The position numbers and the translations under genes were made by a program. This document shows positions 12,170 to 24,659 of a stretch of DNA of 64,000 nucleotides, one piece after another (the stretch's first letter is position 1; each line of letters opens with the position of its first letter). The stretch lies in assembly GCF_002288925.2 (NCBI RefSeq), contig NW_022098076.1:85429612-85493611 (forward strand), written 5' to 3'. The notes under the pieces are model-generated. The model worked only from the letters and a program-made list of their open reading frames with translations, did not search any database and was not told the origin of the DNA. This DNA comes from Delphinapterus leucas (lineage: Eukaryota; Chordata; Mammalia; Artiodactyla; Monodontidae).

Positions 12170-12194
12170 GCTTTTTTTTTTTTTTTTTTTTTTG
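12170..12194 (+). repeat. Poly(T) run
   Basis: An uninterrupted run of roughly two dozen T lies here, without a recognisable SINE or LINE body attached. It may be the orphan A-tail of a degraded minus-strand retroelement. Confidence 0.8.
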
Positions 12195-12269
12195 CCTGAA
12201 GGGGGATGGAAAGGCAATGGAACCCACAAGCCTATTTTCAAGACAGACCATGTCTAAATACAACAGCAA

Positions 12270-12495
12270 CAATAACAGCTAAGATATACTAGGCAGGTAC
12301 CAAACACTGTGCCAAAAGCATGATCCACACTTTTGTTATGGATAATATATCTCGTCTATATATAGAAAATGAGGTTTAAAAAGTTTAAGTAACTTGTTCT
12401 AATTCACACAGCTCATAAATATGGTAAAGCCAAGAGGTAAACTAGGCTGGTCAGATTACAGAACCCTGACTCTTAAACACTGAGGTGCACTATTT
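12270..12495 (+). mobile_element. MIR SINE
   Basis: The order of segments follows a MIR consensus on the plus strand: CAAACACTGTGCCAAAAGC, then GAAAATGAGGTTTAAAAAG, then TTCACACAGCTCATAAATA, and a tail with ACCCTGACTCTTAAACACTG. It is old and diverged. Confidence 0.75.
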
Positions 12496-12499
12496 CTCA

Positions 12500-14394
12500 A
12501 GTATTAAAGAATTATTTCCAGGAAATAATGAGCTCTCTATTTTTTTAAGGCTAAGAGAACTGGTGACTCCATAAGCGTCATCAACATCCTTCCCTAGTTC
12601 TTAATTCCACAGCTAGTTATTAGTTTTTAATTGCATCCATGCTATATTTTAAGCCAAGTTTCTTTTTCTTCCGCTTGTAGAGGAAATGGGAAGTAACTGG
12701 TCTTTCCCAAATACCTGAAATCCTATTATTTAAGCTTTCTATCTGCTTCTCTTATCCAGATTCTTACAACTTATCTGTCTTTAAGTGGAGCGTGCTATTT
12801 TTTTCTTTAATTTACTTGCTTTAATTAATTTTGAGGGGTTAAGTGTACAAAGTTTTTCTAGAGAGAGAAATAACTTTCCATTTTCCCTAAGGCCTGACTA
12901 CCCATGGAAGTTTCTTGAGGTTGGTATTCTGTGTGTGTGTGTGTGTGTGTGTGTGTCTGTGGCATGCCCTATTGTTACTGTTGCTTTTATTTTCAATAAA
13001 ATTTCTGAGAGGCCTGACCATTAGTTAAAATGTTTTTTCTGCTGATATGTTGACAAACTACAAAAAAAGTTGCCATGATGGAGAAGAGGATGAAGAAAAT
13101 AGCCTAGTGGACCAGATTCTCGTGGTTGAAATGCTTGTTTGGTCATTAACTAATTGTGTGTCATTGGCAATACATACAAATTATCTGATCATTTATTCCA
13201 TTGCTTGCATAACAGGATAAAAAAGAAATAATGCCACATACAGAACAGAGCCTAATGCAAGTGGGTACTCAGTGATAGCAACTATCGTCAGTATTGCTAT
13301 TGTTTCGATATTATTGCTGTTTTGATTGTAATGGTGGTGAAAATAGCTATGGATCTTTCAGACATAGTCATTGGAGTCCATTTCTTAGAATTTCTTTTCC
13401 TGGAAAACTAGCAGTAATAATATTAATAATAAAAGATAATAATCACTTTTTTCAAGAAATTAAAACTCTACTGAAGAATGCAGTAATATTTATTCCTGAA
13501 TTTTTAAACTCATTGTCTTATGATATCCTCAGGGACATTTTAAGAATTAGAAAAATATTAATGTGAGCATTATATAACTTATCCATGCTGTTGTCCTTGC
13601 GTTACCACCAAATAACTAAGCTGGTTATAACCACTAGTGACCTAACTGGGATCTAGTGAAAGCCAGGTCCAGGATTAAAACATTTCTCATCATACTCTCT
13701 CTACTTGCCTCACCTTGCTGGTGTTTCCTGCTGTTAAATCAGGAGCCCTATTTTGAAGAATTCCTTGTAATTTAACCACTAAAATAGGGCCCAGAAGAGG
13801 CAGAAATGAGTTCACAACACTTGGGCTAGAACATTTGAGGGGAAATCAGTGAGGAAACACCAACATATGTTGGTCAGAACCATTTTCACATTTATTATTT
13901 TCATTTTATTCAACACCTGAAGCACAAAAAATATAGTAGTTTGGGAACTTGAAGTCAATGTGTTTCCAACAACTCTATAAATTCTCTTTCTGACAACCCA
14001 TCATATTAGATAATGGAATTACTGAGTAAATAAGGGACCAGATGACTCAAAGTGTTTTACAGTTGGGGACATCATGTCATATCGTGGCAGTACAGAAAGT
14101 CAACTTTGTAAAAGTTTGGGATTTCTCCTCCTTAAGATATTACATTACACTTCGACTGCCAAGTCGCAAAGAAACGGAATTAGTGATGTCAGTTCAAAGA
14201 ACTAGGGAGTGATTTCCTTTGAATTCATGATCAGCTGCATAAGCAAAAAGTGAGATAATTTGTATTCATGGAGACAGATAGAATTCCATGTCATGGGCAA
14301 GGAGAAAAATCACCGTGGCCTGGTTACACTAATAAAGGTTACTGGCTACCTTTAGCCCTTTCAGAAGTAAGTAGGATATAGATCTTTAATACTT
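12500..14394. other. Intergenic DNA with a TG microsatellite
   Basis: No gene was recognised. A (TG)n tract lies at about 12931-12957. The 90-codon ORF at 13294-13566 is compositionally ordinary AT-rich sequence with no domain I can identify. Confidence 0.5.
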
Positions 14395-14395
14395 T

Positions 14396-14631
14396 AAGAA
14401 GCAAAGTGTTGGGCTTCCCTGGTGGCGCAGTGGTGGAGAGTCCGCCTGCCGATGCAGGGGATGCGGGTTCGTGCCCCGGTCCGGGAAGATCCCACATGCC
14501 GCGAAGCGGCTGGGCCCGTGAGCCATGGCCACTGAGCCTGCGCGTCCGGAAGCTGTGCTCCGCAACGTGAGAGGCCACAACAGTGAGAGGCCCGTGTACA
14601 GCAAAAGAAAAAAAAAAAGAAGCAAAGTGTT
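14396..14631 (+). mobile_element. Young CHR SINE with 15-bp target duplication
   Basis: A complete plus-strand CHR SINE begins at 14411 and ends in an A-tail at about 14616. It is flanked by perfect 15-bp copies of AAGAAGCAAAGTGTT at 14396-14410 and 14617-14631. The perfect duplication and near-intact body indicate a relatively recent L1-mediated insertion. Confidence 0.95.
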
Positions 14632-16590
14632 TTAGATACCATGGCTATGAAATAAATCAGTGGTAATACTAAAGTCTTTGGGTGGGGTTGGGAGGGGGAC
14701 AAAAATATAATTTTATTATTGAATCAGAAACAAGCTAATTAGCTGAAGAACTTTAAAAAGGGTCTTGAGGGTTCATGCTTAGGATTAAAAATAGCCAAAG
14801 AGAGAGAATTAAAAATAAAAGTTTTTTTTTCCTGGAGAACATTTTCACTTTGACTAATGTTACGGTATATCTTCTACTTTTATTTTTTATATAAAGTGAT
14901 ATACAGTAGAAAAGACGCTCTCAGATCCCATTTGTTTGTCTCCTTCTGCAATATAAGTAACAGAGCCGAATTTGTGCAGCAAACAAAATAAAGTTCTTTT
15001 CCTCCAACACACATTCCATCAGGCATCTGGAAAACATTTGAGGTCACACTTATGATCCTCAGATGAAAGAACTGATATGAATGAGAAAAGATTGTGTTCC
15101 TCCAAGGAACGAAAAGATTTGAAAATGAGTTTTTATCTTCTTTCTTAGATGTATTTTCCAGTCCTTACTGAAGGCCAACAAAACGGGCTCAAGACTCAAC
15201 AGCCGAGCCCGCACGTAAATGAGCTGGGCTTGTGCTTCTGCAATCAATCAAATAATCACACTTTACCAGATAGTTCAAAAGACCGTCATCAATGCTCACC
15301 TTACTCACAAAGTTTTACAGTTCTCTGTACAGCCTTGCCAGGAGGCAATTTTGGTACTTCTGTCACCACCTGGAATTATAGGCCCAGCTGTCAATGACCT
15401 AACAGCCCATTCATTCTACTATGATGAGATATGTCAGTCAAGTTTTCCACTGCACATGGAGTGAGAGGAGACTGGAGTGGGACTGTCCAAGCCAGCCCAT
15501 CATGGGACTATTTCTTGCACGCTCACTAATAGAAGGTTCTCAACTCTCGGTGGACCATGAATACAATTACATTAATTCGGATGGCAAAAATTGTCTCTAT
15601 TGTTTTGTTAACTTCTATTGAAAATTTAGCAATTCATTCCATTTTATTTTTTTTTCAACCTTAAAATATTGTTCTAGAAATTTCAGAAAATGAAGTGTTA
15701 TCTTCTACCTCATTTTATTTTCATTCTCTTTTATGTTCTCTCTTCTTCTCTCTTCATTTTTTAATCATATAATTTCAGCCAAACTGAGGGAACCCAGCCA
15801 GTTATGAATTCAGTTCTTTTCTGCACTCTCTAAGACAACTGAAATTCCAAAGCTTCAGAGTCATGTTCGCTTTTTAAAAACTTTCAGCGTAAAGGCTCTT
15901 GTTGCTCAATTCAGATAAGGATATTATACTGTGGAATGGTCTTTGACTAAACTCTATCCAAATATTGATCAACACATGATTATAAATAGGATGTACTGGA
16001 ATGTATTGTAGATATTTGCATCATCAATGTGATAACATGTGGTTGAACTGTTTGGTAGAAAAAGACTTCTGAGCATGGAATTACTATAGCTGCTGGTTAC
16101 AATGTTCAAGAATCTGCAGAGAAAACTGTGATTATGCATTGTGGAGGGACATGTTTTAAAGACACTGCACAACATGTGCTATTGTGCTAAAAATCATTCT
16201 GAGAAGAGGTATTCTCCAGGCTCCCCCAAAGAATCCATGGAACAAAAGAGATTAAGAATTCCTGCTCTGAATCACACATAGTGGTTTGTCCTGTGCTCTT
16301 CTTTGGTGAGATGATGGAAGGGCTGGTGAAGCCATACCTGGAGCAGGGTTATCATTATGGACACGTGACCAGTGCAGTTACACAGGAGCATGGGCTCATG
16401 CTCTGCAATCACCATCTGGAAATTGGGAATTTCGGTTTTGCAAATGAAGTTCATTCGGAAGATGAAGCATGCACCGAGGACTTGGAGTCTTGACTCATGC
16501 GTAGTCCATTCTATACCCTCTCTTTACCTTCCTGACTCCCTGAGACAGGTTCTTGTCCATCCAGTCCCCCACCTTGTCCTGCCTTTTGAA
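14632..16590. other. Intergenic DNA, no gene seen
   Basis: About 2 kb of unassigned sequence. Several overlapping short ORFs at 15149-15621 and 16272-16626 show no recognisable domain, splice structure or codon bias supporting a gene. Confidence 0.45.
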
Positions 16591-16591
16591 C

Positions 16592-17134
16592 AAGAGGTAC
16601 CACATTTTATTTATTTTTTACATTAAAATTTATTTATTTATTTATTTTTATTGACGTATAGTTGATTTACAATGTTGTGTTAATTGTGCTGTACAGCAAA
16701 CTGATTCAGTTATACATATGTATACATTCTTTTTTTATATTCTTTTTCACTACAGTTTATCATAGGATATTGAATATAGCTCTCTGTGTTGTACAGTAGG
16801 ACCTTGTTGTTTACCCATCTATATATAAAAGCTTACATCTGCTAATCCCAACATCCCAGTCCACCCCTCCCCCAAACCCCTCCCCCTTGGTAGCCACCAG
16901 TCTGTTCTCTATGTCTGTGATTCTGCTTCTATTTCATAGATAGGTTTATTTGTGTCATATTATAGATTCCACATCTAAGTGATATCATATGGTATTTGTC
17001 TTTCTATTTCTGACCTACTTCGCTTAGTCTGATAGTCTCTAGTTGCATCCATGTTGCTGCAAATGGTATTATTTCATACTTTTTTATGGCTGAGTAGTAT
17101 TCCATTGTGTATATGTAAGAGGAACCACATTTTA
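16592..17134 (-). mobile_element. 5'-truncated L1, minus strand, with 18-bp duplication
   Basis: An inverted older L1 3' region occupies 16610-17116. The poly(A) end is the TTTATTTATTTA segment at left, and ORF2 C-terminal sequence lies at right (TTTATGGCTGAGTAGTATTC). It is flanked by an 18-bp direct repeat with one mismatch at 16592-16609 and 17117-17134 (AAGAGG, then T or A, then ACCACATTTTA). This marks a precise insertion event into older repeat DNA. Confidence 0.9.
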
Positions 17135-17280
17135 AATAAATGTTTCATTGTAGAATAGCTTTTATTTACAGAAAATTTGTAAAGATGGTACAGAGAGATC
17201 CCATATATCCACTATTGAGTTAATTAGTAGTGGAGCTGGGATTTGAACCCAAGTATATGAGGTCCCAATACTCACAGTCA
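17135..17280. mobile_element. Ancient L1/MIR fragments
   Basis: Sequence up to about 17215 resembles an old inverted L1 3' region (AGAATAGCTTTTATTTACAG, then ACAGAGAGATCCCATATA). The adjacent GGAGCTGGGATTTGAACCCA is a typical MIR tail motif. These form the target into which the L1 at 16610 inserted. Assignments are by eye. Confidence 0.5.
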
Positions 17281-19560
17281 TATAAATTTATAGAACCATC
17301 ACTTTCTTCCTGGCCAAGGGCATTGGGAGGGTATGTTGTAGACCATCTAGTTATCATTGAGGTTCCTGTAACTCAGCTTCCTCCTCCACCTAAGTCACCT
17401 AACACCACGCTCTCTTCTTCCATTCCTGCCTTTGTAAGTTTTGCTTTGTGTTGTTTTCCATAGTTACCTTCATAGCAGCGCAGGATTTCAACATATGCAG
17501 TGGCCAGGTCCCTAAAAACATGATTAGCAGAGCTTGCATCTAAAGGTGAGTGTTGAATTCTCTAATGCCGCTCTCTTGGAAATTCAGAAATCTCCAGTAT
17601 CCCTCAGAGAAGGAATATGGTAAGTCACTTTAAAGCAGGGACAGAGACTGTTCTAGTTCTGGGTGAACACTTGTAGAGAAATGATCCAGCAGGTTCCTGC
17701 TGACATCTAACTCTTCCAATCAAACTGCCTTTCTCTGGCAGGAAATTCTCCTTTTCCAGCTCTCCTAAGTGTTGAAACAATCATTTGTTTTATTACCTAT
17801 TGCAGTAGTGCTGGCCGTCAGTCTCATATTTGTGACTCGTTGACATCCGTTCCAATTAAAAAATTAAATCCATACTCATGATAGTCTATAACTTCTCTTG
17901 AGCTCCCACCGATCATCAGCAGTAAGAAGCATGAAAAAGACTGTCCACAGAAGCCTACCAGCCCTGCCTGGCCCGTCCCGCTCAAGCCTGCAGCACACCC
18001 CCTCCCACCCTGCGTCACTGCCACAGGAAGAGAACAGTAATTAAGCAATATGATTAAAGCTCAGTTTGGCACTCATTCTGCATCCAGGATAGAAGAATAG
18101 ACATTAATCATGTTCTAGCTCTAGATTTGTTGGAGAAGAGGTAAAAAGCAACCCTAAGTATAGCAGTGGAAAGTGTTCTGCTAGGTTAACCATCCATTTT
18201 TCACCTGTTACTATGGTTGCGTAAGGCTGACCTCTCTCACAGTTAGAAAAATAGCAAAAGCGCTCAAGATGTGAATTTGAGCATTTCTTCTTGCGGGTTT
18301 GCTTTGAACTCTTTCTGGCATTTCATTATCCCCCAGGGCTCTGAAATATCTTGTGTTTCTTGAAGCTGCACTGAATCTGGAATCCATTACATTTTCTTCT
18401 TCTTTTGGTTTGGTGGAAAATCATTTAATAACAGGTAGGATTCAAAATTAAAACCATGTTCACTCAGTCTGAAACACCAGAGAAAAGCAAAGGTATATAA
18501 TCGAGGGAAGCTATTTTGATTAAATACCTTTCTCAAAATCATCCAATTTTTCTTTTCCCTTTTAAATGTTTCCAAATTACTTCTTTTCCATCCTTTATAC
18601 ATATCTTGCTGGGAGAGACATGGCTGAGGTCAAACGAATGATGTGATTTCTGGGAAAGAAATGGAGATATACAACATGGAAACTACACCTGGCAACCTTG
18701 GAGTGAGAATCAGAAGTCCCCAAAACCGAGTTCTTCAGGAGAAAATGTTTGCTTTGGTGTGCTAGGATAGGATACGTGTGGCTAGACCTTGCAGCTGAAA
18801 CCATCTTAGATCCTATATTATCCTTAGTTCAGTTAGAGAATAGTATAAAGCCACAAATATCATTTAATAATAAGGGAAAATCTTTATATTACTCTTCCCC
18901 TATGGTTTCTGTCTTTTCAGAAGTTCAAACACATATTCAGAACATAAAAATAATCTACTCCCTGAGTTGTGTTAACCCAGAGTTTGCTGATATTAAAACA
19001 GATGCCTAGTTTTATGTGTGGAGTAAAGATTTGTTTGTTTGTTTCCAATTTTCTTCTTGAAAATGTCCCAAAAGCGGCAAGAAAAATGAGATAAAGAGTG
19101 TGAAGATGAAATTCAAAATCCATCATTGATGAAACTAGATAAAATTGGTAATTCTGAAACACATTATAAGAAGTACTGCCAGATTCAGTGAAGATCAAAG
19201 AGAAGTAAAAAGTGTGACTGGGTGAGGATCCTCGTGGCATGAAGTTTTGAGAAGCATGAAAGTAGATATGAATGAAGAATCACCTGGTAAATCAAATAAC
19301 CCCAAAGCCATTAGCAAAGGTGGCAGGTGAAAGAAAAGAGACAGGCCTTCTCTGGTGAGGAGACCTGCATCAGCTCATCTCAGTGAGCTGGGAAGGAGCA
19401 AAGGCCACAGTAACTCACAAATATAACCTTGAATTACGAGGAGAATTCTCACTAGCTTATGACATGGCCTTTGCTACTTATTAATTAAATTTCATAAAAT
19501 AGCTGTTTAAGAATAATTATGTCAATCAAATCTGGGTAATGATGATTATTTATATTATGA
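17281..19560. other. Intergenic DNA, no gene seen
   Basis: No recognisable gene or confident repeat. The 86- to 107-codon ORFs at 18749-19240 lie on opposite strands of AT-rich sequence and are not convincing. Confidence 0.45.
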
Positions 19561-19564
19561 ATCT

Positions 19565-19818
19565 CACAGTAATACATATAGCTCATACTATGTGCGAGGC
19601 AACATCCTAGGCATGTTACCTATATTTAATCCTCACAACAACCCTACAAGTTAGGTATTCCTATTATCCCCATTTGAGAGATGAGGAAACTGAAGCACAG
19701 AGAGGTTAAATAACATAGTGGGTTTGAGTAAGTTTCCCAGGGTCAGATAACTAGAAAGGGGTAGTCAGCGTGTGGACCCAGACAATCTAGCCCTAGGGTC
19801 CACACTCTTAACTACACA
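19565..19818 (+). mobile_element. MIR SINE
   Basis: A well-preserved, near full-length MIR is present on the plus strand: ACTATGTGCGAGGCAACATC, TAATCCTCACAACAACCCTA, GATGAGGAAACTGAAGCACA and a tail with the CACTCTTAACTAC motif. Confidence 0.9.
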
Positions 19819-19821
19819 AGC

Positions 19822-21345
19822 ACATCTCCAGTGTTCTGGTCTCAGTATCCCATCACGCTTTAAGAGTTACTGAGGATGTCAAAGAGCTTTTATTTTTGTA
19901 ATTCATTTAAAATTAACAAGAATAAGCCCATTATATTTTAATATGAATTTTAATGCAATATAACTATAGTTTGCAAACCAAAAAAAGAAAAAATGTGTGA
20001 GAAGAGGGCATTGTTGTACATTTTTTTAAATCTTTTTTTTTAATTGGAGTATAATTGCTTTACAATGTTGTGTTAGTTTCTGCTGTACAATGACATGAAT
20101 CTTTTAATGTCTGGATTAATAGAAAAAAGCTGGATTCTAATGTCTGCTTCCACATTTAATCTGGTGAGAGATGTTGCTTTGGCTGGCATATATGAAGAAA
20201 ATCTGGCTTTACACAATATGTAGTTGGGAAAGGAGCAGTATTTTAATATAAGCTTTTTCAAGTAATTGTGGATATTCTTATTTAATACTAAAAAAACTTG
20301 AAAAGTTGTAGTTTCTTAAAAGGTAGTTTCAGGGTGGAATATGAAACCACAATGAACTTTTCTTACAATCCATTGGTCTAATTTGCACTTTGAATGACTC
20401 TTTTACCCATGCATGATTTTGTAACATGAGGCACTGGTCATTTGGGTCATTGAGTAATACAGATCTTTTAACTGTTGACTCATTTTATTGTGCAATATTA
20501 AGAAATCATACTGTCGAAATCATTATTAAACTCATCAGAAATGTTGTTAAGTGTTAGGAAGCTGTCAAGCTCAGAATGGCACAACAAAGTTTCTCCAAAC
20601 TTCCAATTTTTGCTTGAAAGTCTGAATTTTTTATTGGCAACAAATTGTCACTTATCTTCTTTCATGTGACAGTCTCACTTGATTATTTTTGAGAAAATAT
20701 CTGCCAAATGCTCAAATCTGAACAATCTTAGATTTTCTCTCAGTTATTCTTTCATGTAAAGATGGTATTCCATGAACTAATAAGAATCTGCTGTATAAAA
20801 AATAAATAAAATAAAATTCAAAAATTCAAAAAAAAAAAAAAGAACCCACATGCCAATGCAGGGGGACACAGGGAAAAAAGATGGTATTCTATGAACAAGG
20901 AGCTTATTTTCTTTGAGACAAACATCACATTTTCATACTCAGCAGAAGTGCTCTATGTGTAATTCTCATTTCATTGTGCAAAATATTTTAAAGACATGTA
21001 CTTAAAAGACAAGATTTAATAGAATTAACAATTATCTCTGCTTCATTAAAAATATTCTTACAGAAAACTAAAACTAGGAATTTTTTAAAACCATGAACTT
21101 ATCAGTGTGAAAACTACAGTAACAACCAGTACATATTGATGCTGCTGCCTTAATTCCTGTTAAGGACAAACAGTTTCAGCCACCAATGCTTTTGCACCAT
21201 TGGTATAAATGTCAAAATAATGAAAAGGCAAATAAGGCTTTAGCAGTGTTATCAAAATAGTTTTGACCTTGCAGAACCCCCAAAAATGTTTTCAGGGACC
21301 ACCAAGAGTCTGCAAACCACACCTTGAGAAACACTGAGACATATT
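19822..21345. mobile_element. Probable ancient hAT-type DNA transposon remnant
   Basis: The right end (ACCACACCTTGAGAAACACTG), read in reverse, gives CAGTGTTTCTCAAGG. This is close to hAT-Charlie terminal repeats, and the left end near 19830 begins CAGTGTTCTGG. The roughly 1.4 kb between has no long ORF and is interrupted by an L1 piece at about 20022-20088 and a small A-rich insertion near 20790-20876. The family call is tentative. Confidence 0.45.
20022..20088 (-). mobile_element. Very short L1 3'-end insertion
   Basis: About 65 bases match the inverted extreme L1 3' end (T-run, then TTGGAGTATAATTGCTTTAC and TTGTGTTAGTTTCTGC). It is a severely 5'-truncated insertion within the older transposon remnant. 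Confidence 0.75.
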
Positions 21346-21416
21346 ATACTCCTTATAAAGTTTAAAATGAACAGGTACAGTGTATATATAAAGATACTAC
21401 AAAAGAAAAGAAAACC

Positions 21417-21791
21417 TGTTATGAACTAAATGTTTGTGTCCCTTTGAATTTATATGCTGAAGCCTGATTCCCCAGTGTGATGATATTTAAAGAGGGCTCC
21501 TTTGGGAGGTAATTAGGTTGAGATGAGATCATGAGGGTGGAGCCTTCATGATGGGATCAGAGCCCTTATAAGAAGAGACACCAGAGAGCCACATCTCTCT
21601 CTTTGCCATGTGAGGACACAGTGAGAAGGTGGCTGTCTGCAAGGCATGAAGAGAGCTCTCACCAGAGCCTGACCATGTCATCACCCTGATCTCAGAATTC
21701 CAGCCTCCAGAACTGTGAGAAAATAGATTTCTTTTGTTTAAGACACCCAGTCTATGGTATTTTGTTATGGCAGCTCAAGCTGACTAATACA
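21417..21791 (+). mobile_element. Solo LTR of the MaLR (MST/MLT1-like) class
   Basis: The element begins TGTTATGAAC and ends TGACTAATACA, giving TG...CA termini. Internally it has the typical order: CCTTTGAATTTATATGCTGA, GGGAGGTAATTAGG, CCTTATAAGAAGAGACACCA, CCATGTGAGGACACAG, TCCAGCCTCCAGAACTGTGA. It is about 375 bp and unaccompanied by internal sequence, so it is a solo LTR left by an ancient non-autonomous ERVL-related element. No clean 5-bp duplication is visible. Confidence 0.88.
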
Positions 21792-21799
21792 AAAAGGAA

Positions 21800-23560
21800 C
21801 AGAAAAAAAAGCAGATGAATCTAGACCCACCAGAATTATGCTGCTAAGCAGTAGATTAATACTATAACTAAATGTATTGTCATGAACTTAAAACAGGGAA
21901 AAACTTAAGCTATTGCCTCTATAAAACAAGAGCTCAAATCTGAGATAAAAGGGTTTAGGGAAAATATAGGAAGACCAAAAAAAAAAAAAAAAAGAGGATG
22001 AAATAAAACTGAAGAAAAGGAAGCAAAAGAACAAAACTAATCCTAAGTCCATTCTAGAACAACATAAAGGAAAATACAGTAACACAGAACTGAGAAAAGG
22101 TAATCAAACAAAATTAACATGGAGACAAAGTTTAAAAAGTTTGATTCCCTCAAAGAAGAAAACCAATGTGGTGAAAGAAAAAAAAATGTTTAAAGATATA
22201 TTTAAAGAAAAATTTCCCAAAATAAAAGAAAATATGTCTCCACAGATTGAAGGCATACACTATATCCCAGTAAACACTGGAATAGAAAGTCAACATTGCA
22301 TTTAAGAGTACTGAGGACAAGTTATCTATCTTTGCAATAGAGAAGCTTTAGGAAGCCAAGAAAAAAACATCCAATCACCATTAAAGAAAAAATCTGGCTG
22401 TCCACACATCATCTTCTCATTCCACATCAGGTGTAGAAGAGAATCAGTGCAAGAAGGCATTTGACTACTCTCTACAAAGTCCTCAAGGAAAGAAAGCATT
22501 AAACACAAATTTTATACCAAGACACACTGCCATCCAAGGGTAAAGGTAACAAAAATTCTAGACATGTTAGGACTCAGGAATAAAGTTCTCATTAGCTCTT
22601 CTCAAATAAATTTCTTGATTAAAAATATCCTTGGGTAAATAATATATTTGAAGGGAAAAATAATAGGAAAATGATTCAAGTTGAGCTTTAAATATGCTGA
22701 ACTACAGGACTTTGTCAAAGACAAATTATGGGTGTAGAACAATCTACACATAATAAACCTCAACAATACAGAATTAAAATGATTAGACAGAAGCCAAGAG
22801 AGGAAGTTGGAGAGAAGGTGAGATGGAGGTTTTACAAATATGCTGCTTTCCAATTAATTTATAGTTTGTGCTCAAAAAAGAGTATTTAAAAACCAATAAG
22901 TCAAGTAATAGAGACAAAAGTGTATGTTTAATGATATAAAGGTGAAAACTGAGGAAAATAAAATATTCAATTAAAATTAGATGATTTTGAAGGAGGGGAG
23001 GGAAAGGAGGAAGAACCAAATATTGACAAATTTCATTATCATTCAAATTAAGGAATAAAAAATTATGTGTAACAAAATAGATGATTAAGTGTGTTAGATA
23101 ATATTATATTAAAGAGAGCAACCAATAGAATGGAAAATAAAAACCTATCACAAAAAGTTACAAAAATAAAGAATCAAACTGATATACTATATACCTGATA
23201 GCATTTCAAATCAGTAGGAAGGAACTGGATTTAGACTTGTGGGTCAACTAGTGGCCATATAGGAAAAAGTTAAAACGAATCCCTACCTCATATCTTACAA
23301 AGAAATGAAATCTAATACCAAAAATATTTACGTATAAAAAATAATACTGCTAAAAACAGCTTGGGAAACTTTTTTCTTATTATTTTGGCTCAGGATGACC
23401 CTGCAGGGAAAATGCCAGGTGAATTAATACATTGACATCACCCTCTTCCAACCTCCAATCTCTGGCCAGTGTTCCCGATTAGCTAAAACCAGATGCTGCC
23501 AGAGGGCAAGTGAGCAGATGGAGGCAATCCTTCAATACAGAGGATGTTGGAGAGTGGTTA
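21800..23560 (+). mobile_element. Ancient LINE (HAL1/L1-like) patchwork
   Basis: A-rich sense-strand sequence with degraded ORF1-like wording occurs at about 22200-22560 (GAAGGCATACACTATATCCC, later TTTATACCAAGACACACTGC). ORF2-like wording occurs at 23220-23340 (GAACTGGATTTAGACTTGTG, then AATCCCTACCTCATATCTTA). No reading frame survives. I assign it to HAL1 or an old L1 only by resemblance; boundaries are approximate. Confidence 0.45.
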
Positions 23561-23569
23561 GGAGAGGAA

Positions 23570-24012
23570 ATGGTCTTGGACAAAGGCACCAAGAATACAT
23601 AATCGGGAAAGGATGCTCTCTTCAACAGATGGTTTTGGTTAAACTCTATATCCACATGCAAAAGAATGAAATTAAACCCTTACCTTACACCATACACAAA
23701 AATCAATTTGAAATAGATTAAAGACTTTAAATGTAAGACCCGAAACTGTAAAACTCCTAGAAGAAAACATAGGGAAAAAGGTTCATGATTTCAATTTTGG
23801 CAATGATTTCATGAATATGAAATTTAAAGCACAGGCGACAAAAACAAAAATAAACCAGTAGGACTACATCAAACTAAAAAGCTTGTGTGCAGCAAAGGAA
23901 ATTATCAACAACGTGAAAAGGCAACCTACAGACTGGAAGAAAATATTTGCAAACCATATAACTGAAAAGGGCTTAATTTGCATAATATATAAGAAAATCC
24001 TGCAACTCGGTG
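23570..24012 (+). mobile_element. Old L1 ORF2 fragment
   Basis: The plus strand reads as a degraded L1 ORF2 C-terminal region: TACACCATACACAAAAATCA, ATGTAAGACCCGAAACTGTA, CTCCTAGAAGAAAACATAGG and GGAAGAAAATATTTGCAAAC. Corresponding phrases occur in the full-length L1 at 37058-37320. Frames are broken throughout. Confidence 0.8.
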
Positions 24013-24124
24013 GAGATACTTAAAAATCATTTTTCCAAATCCTGTCTCAGATGGATGGATGGAGGTTTCCAGGTGATTCTGTTTTTCTTTTTTTCTCATG
24101 ATTCTTTTCTTCGTTTTCCATCTT

Positions 24125-24215
24125 TTTCTTCCCCTTCTTCTCCTCCTCTTCCTCCTCCTCCTTCTTCTTCTTCTCCTTCTCCTTGTTCTCCTTCTTCTTC
24201 TTTTTCTTTGCATTC
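24125..24215 (+). repeat. Pyrimidine triplet-rich low-complexity tract
   Basis: About 90 bases of CTT and CCT repeats (TCCTCCTCTTCCTCCTCC, then TTCTTCTTCTTCTCC). The 95-codon minus-strand ORF consisting of Arg/Lys runs and the 196-codon plus-strand ORF with Ser/Pro runs both derive from this tract and are not genes. Confidence 0.9.
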
Positions 24216-24312
24216 ATCACTAGGGCACCAAGAGCTAAGTATTAAGCCCACTTTTAGTCAAGTGTTCAAAAGATTTTTGGCATTGAACTTATCTTATTCA
24301 TCAATTTTCATT

Positions 24313-24536
24313 TTCCCTTTTTTTTTTTTTTTTGCGGTACGCGGGCCTCTCACCACTGTGGCCTCTCCCGTTGTGCAGCACAGGCTCTGGATGCACAGGC
24401 TCAGTGGCCACGGCTCACGGGCCCAGCCGCTCTGCAGCATGTGGGATCTTCCCGGACCGGGGCACGAACCCGTGTCCCCTGCGTCGGCAGGTGGACTCTC
24501 AACCACTGCACCACCAGGGAAGTCCTTCCCTTTTTT
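24313..24536 (-). mobile_element. CHR SINE with target duplication
   Basis: A complete minus-strand CHR SINE occupies about 24318-24525, with a poly(A) tail seen as an 18-20 base T run. It is flanked by TTCCCTTTTTT at 24313-24323 and 24526-24536. Its body is close to the other young copies. Confidence 0.92.
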
Positions 24537-24659
24537 ATTCATATATATTTGTATGTGGTATAGTGTGTACCTCTGTAAGATACTTGAAAACATTTTGTGA
24601 AAGGAGTGGTATATAAACAAATAAACATGAAAAGTGATATCCATTTTGTACATTTGTCT

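Noticed and set aside
24010..24600. 196-codon plus-strand ORF
   Set aside because: It runs through an old LINE end, a pyrimidine repeat and an inverted CHR SINE; the translation is low-complexity Ser/Pro followed by SINE sequence.
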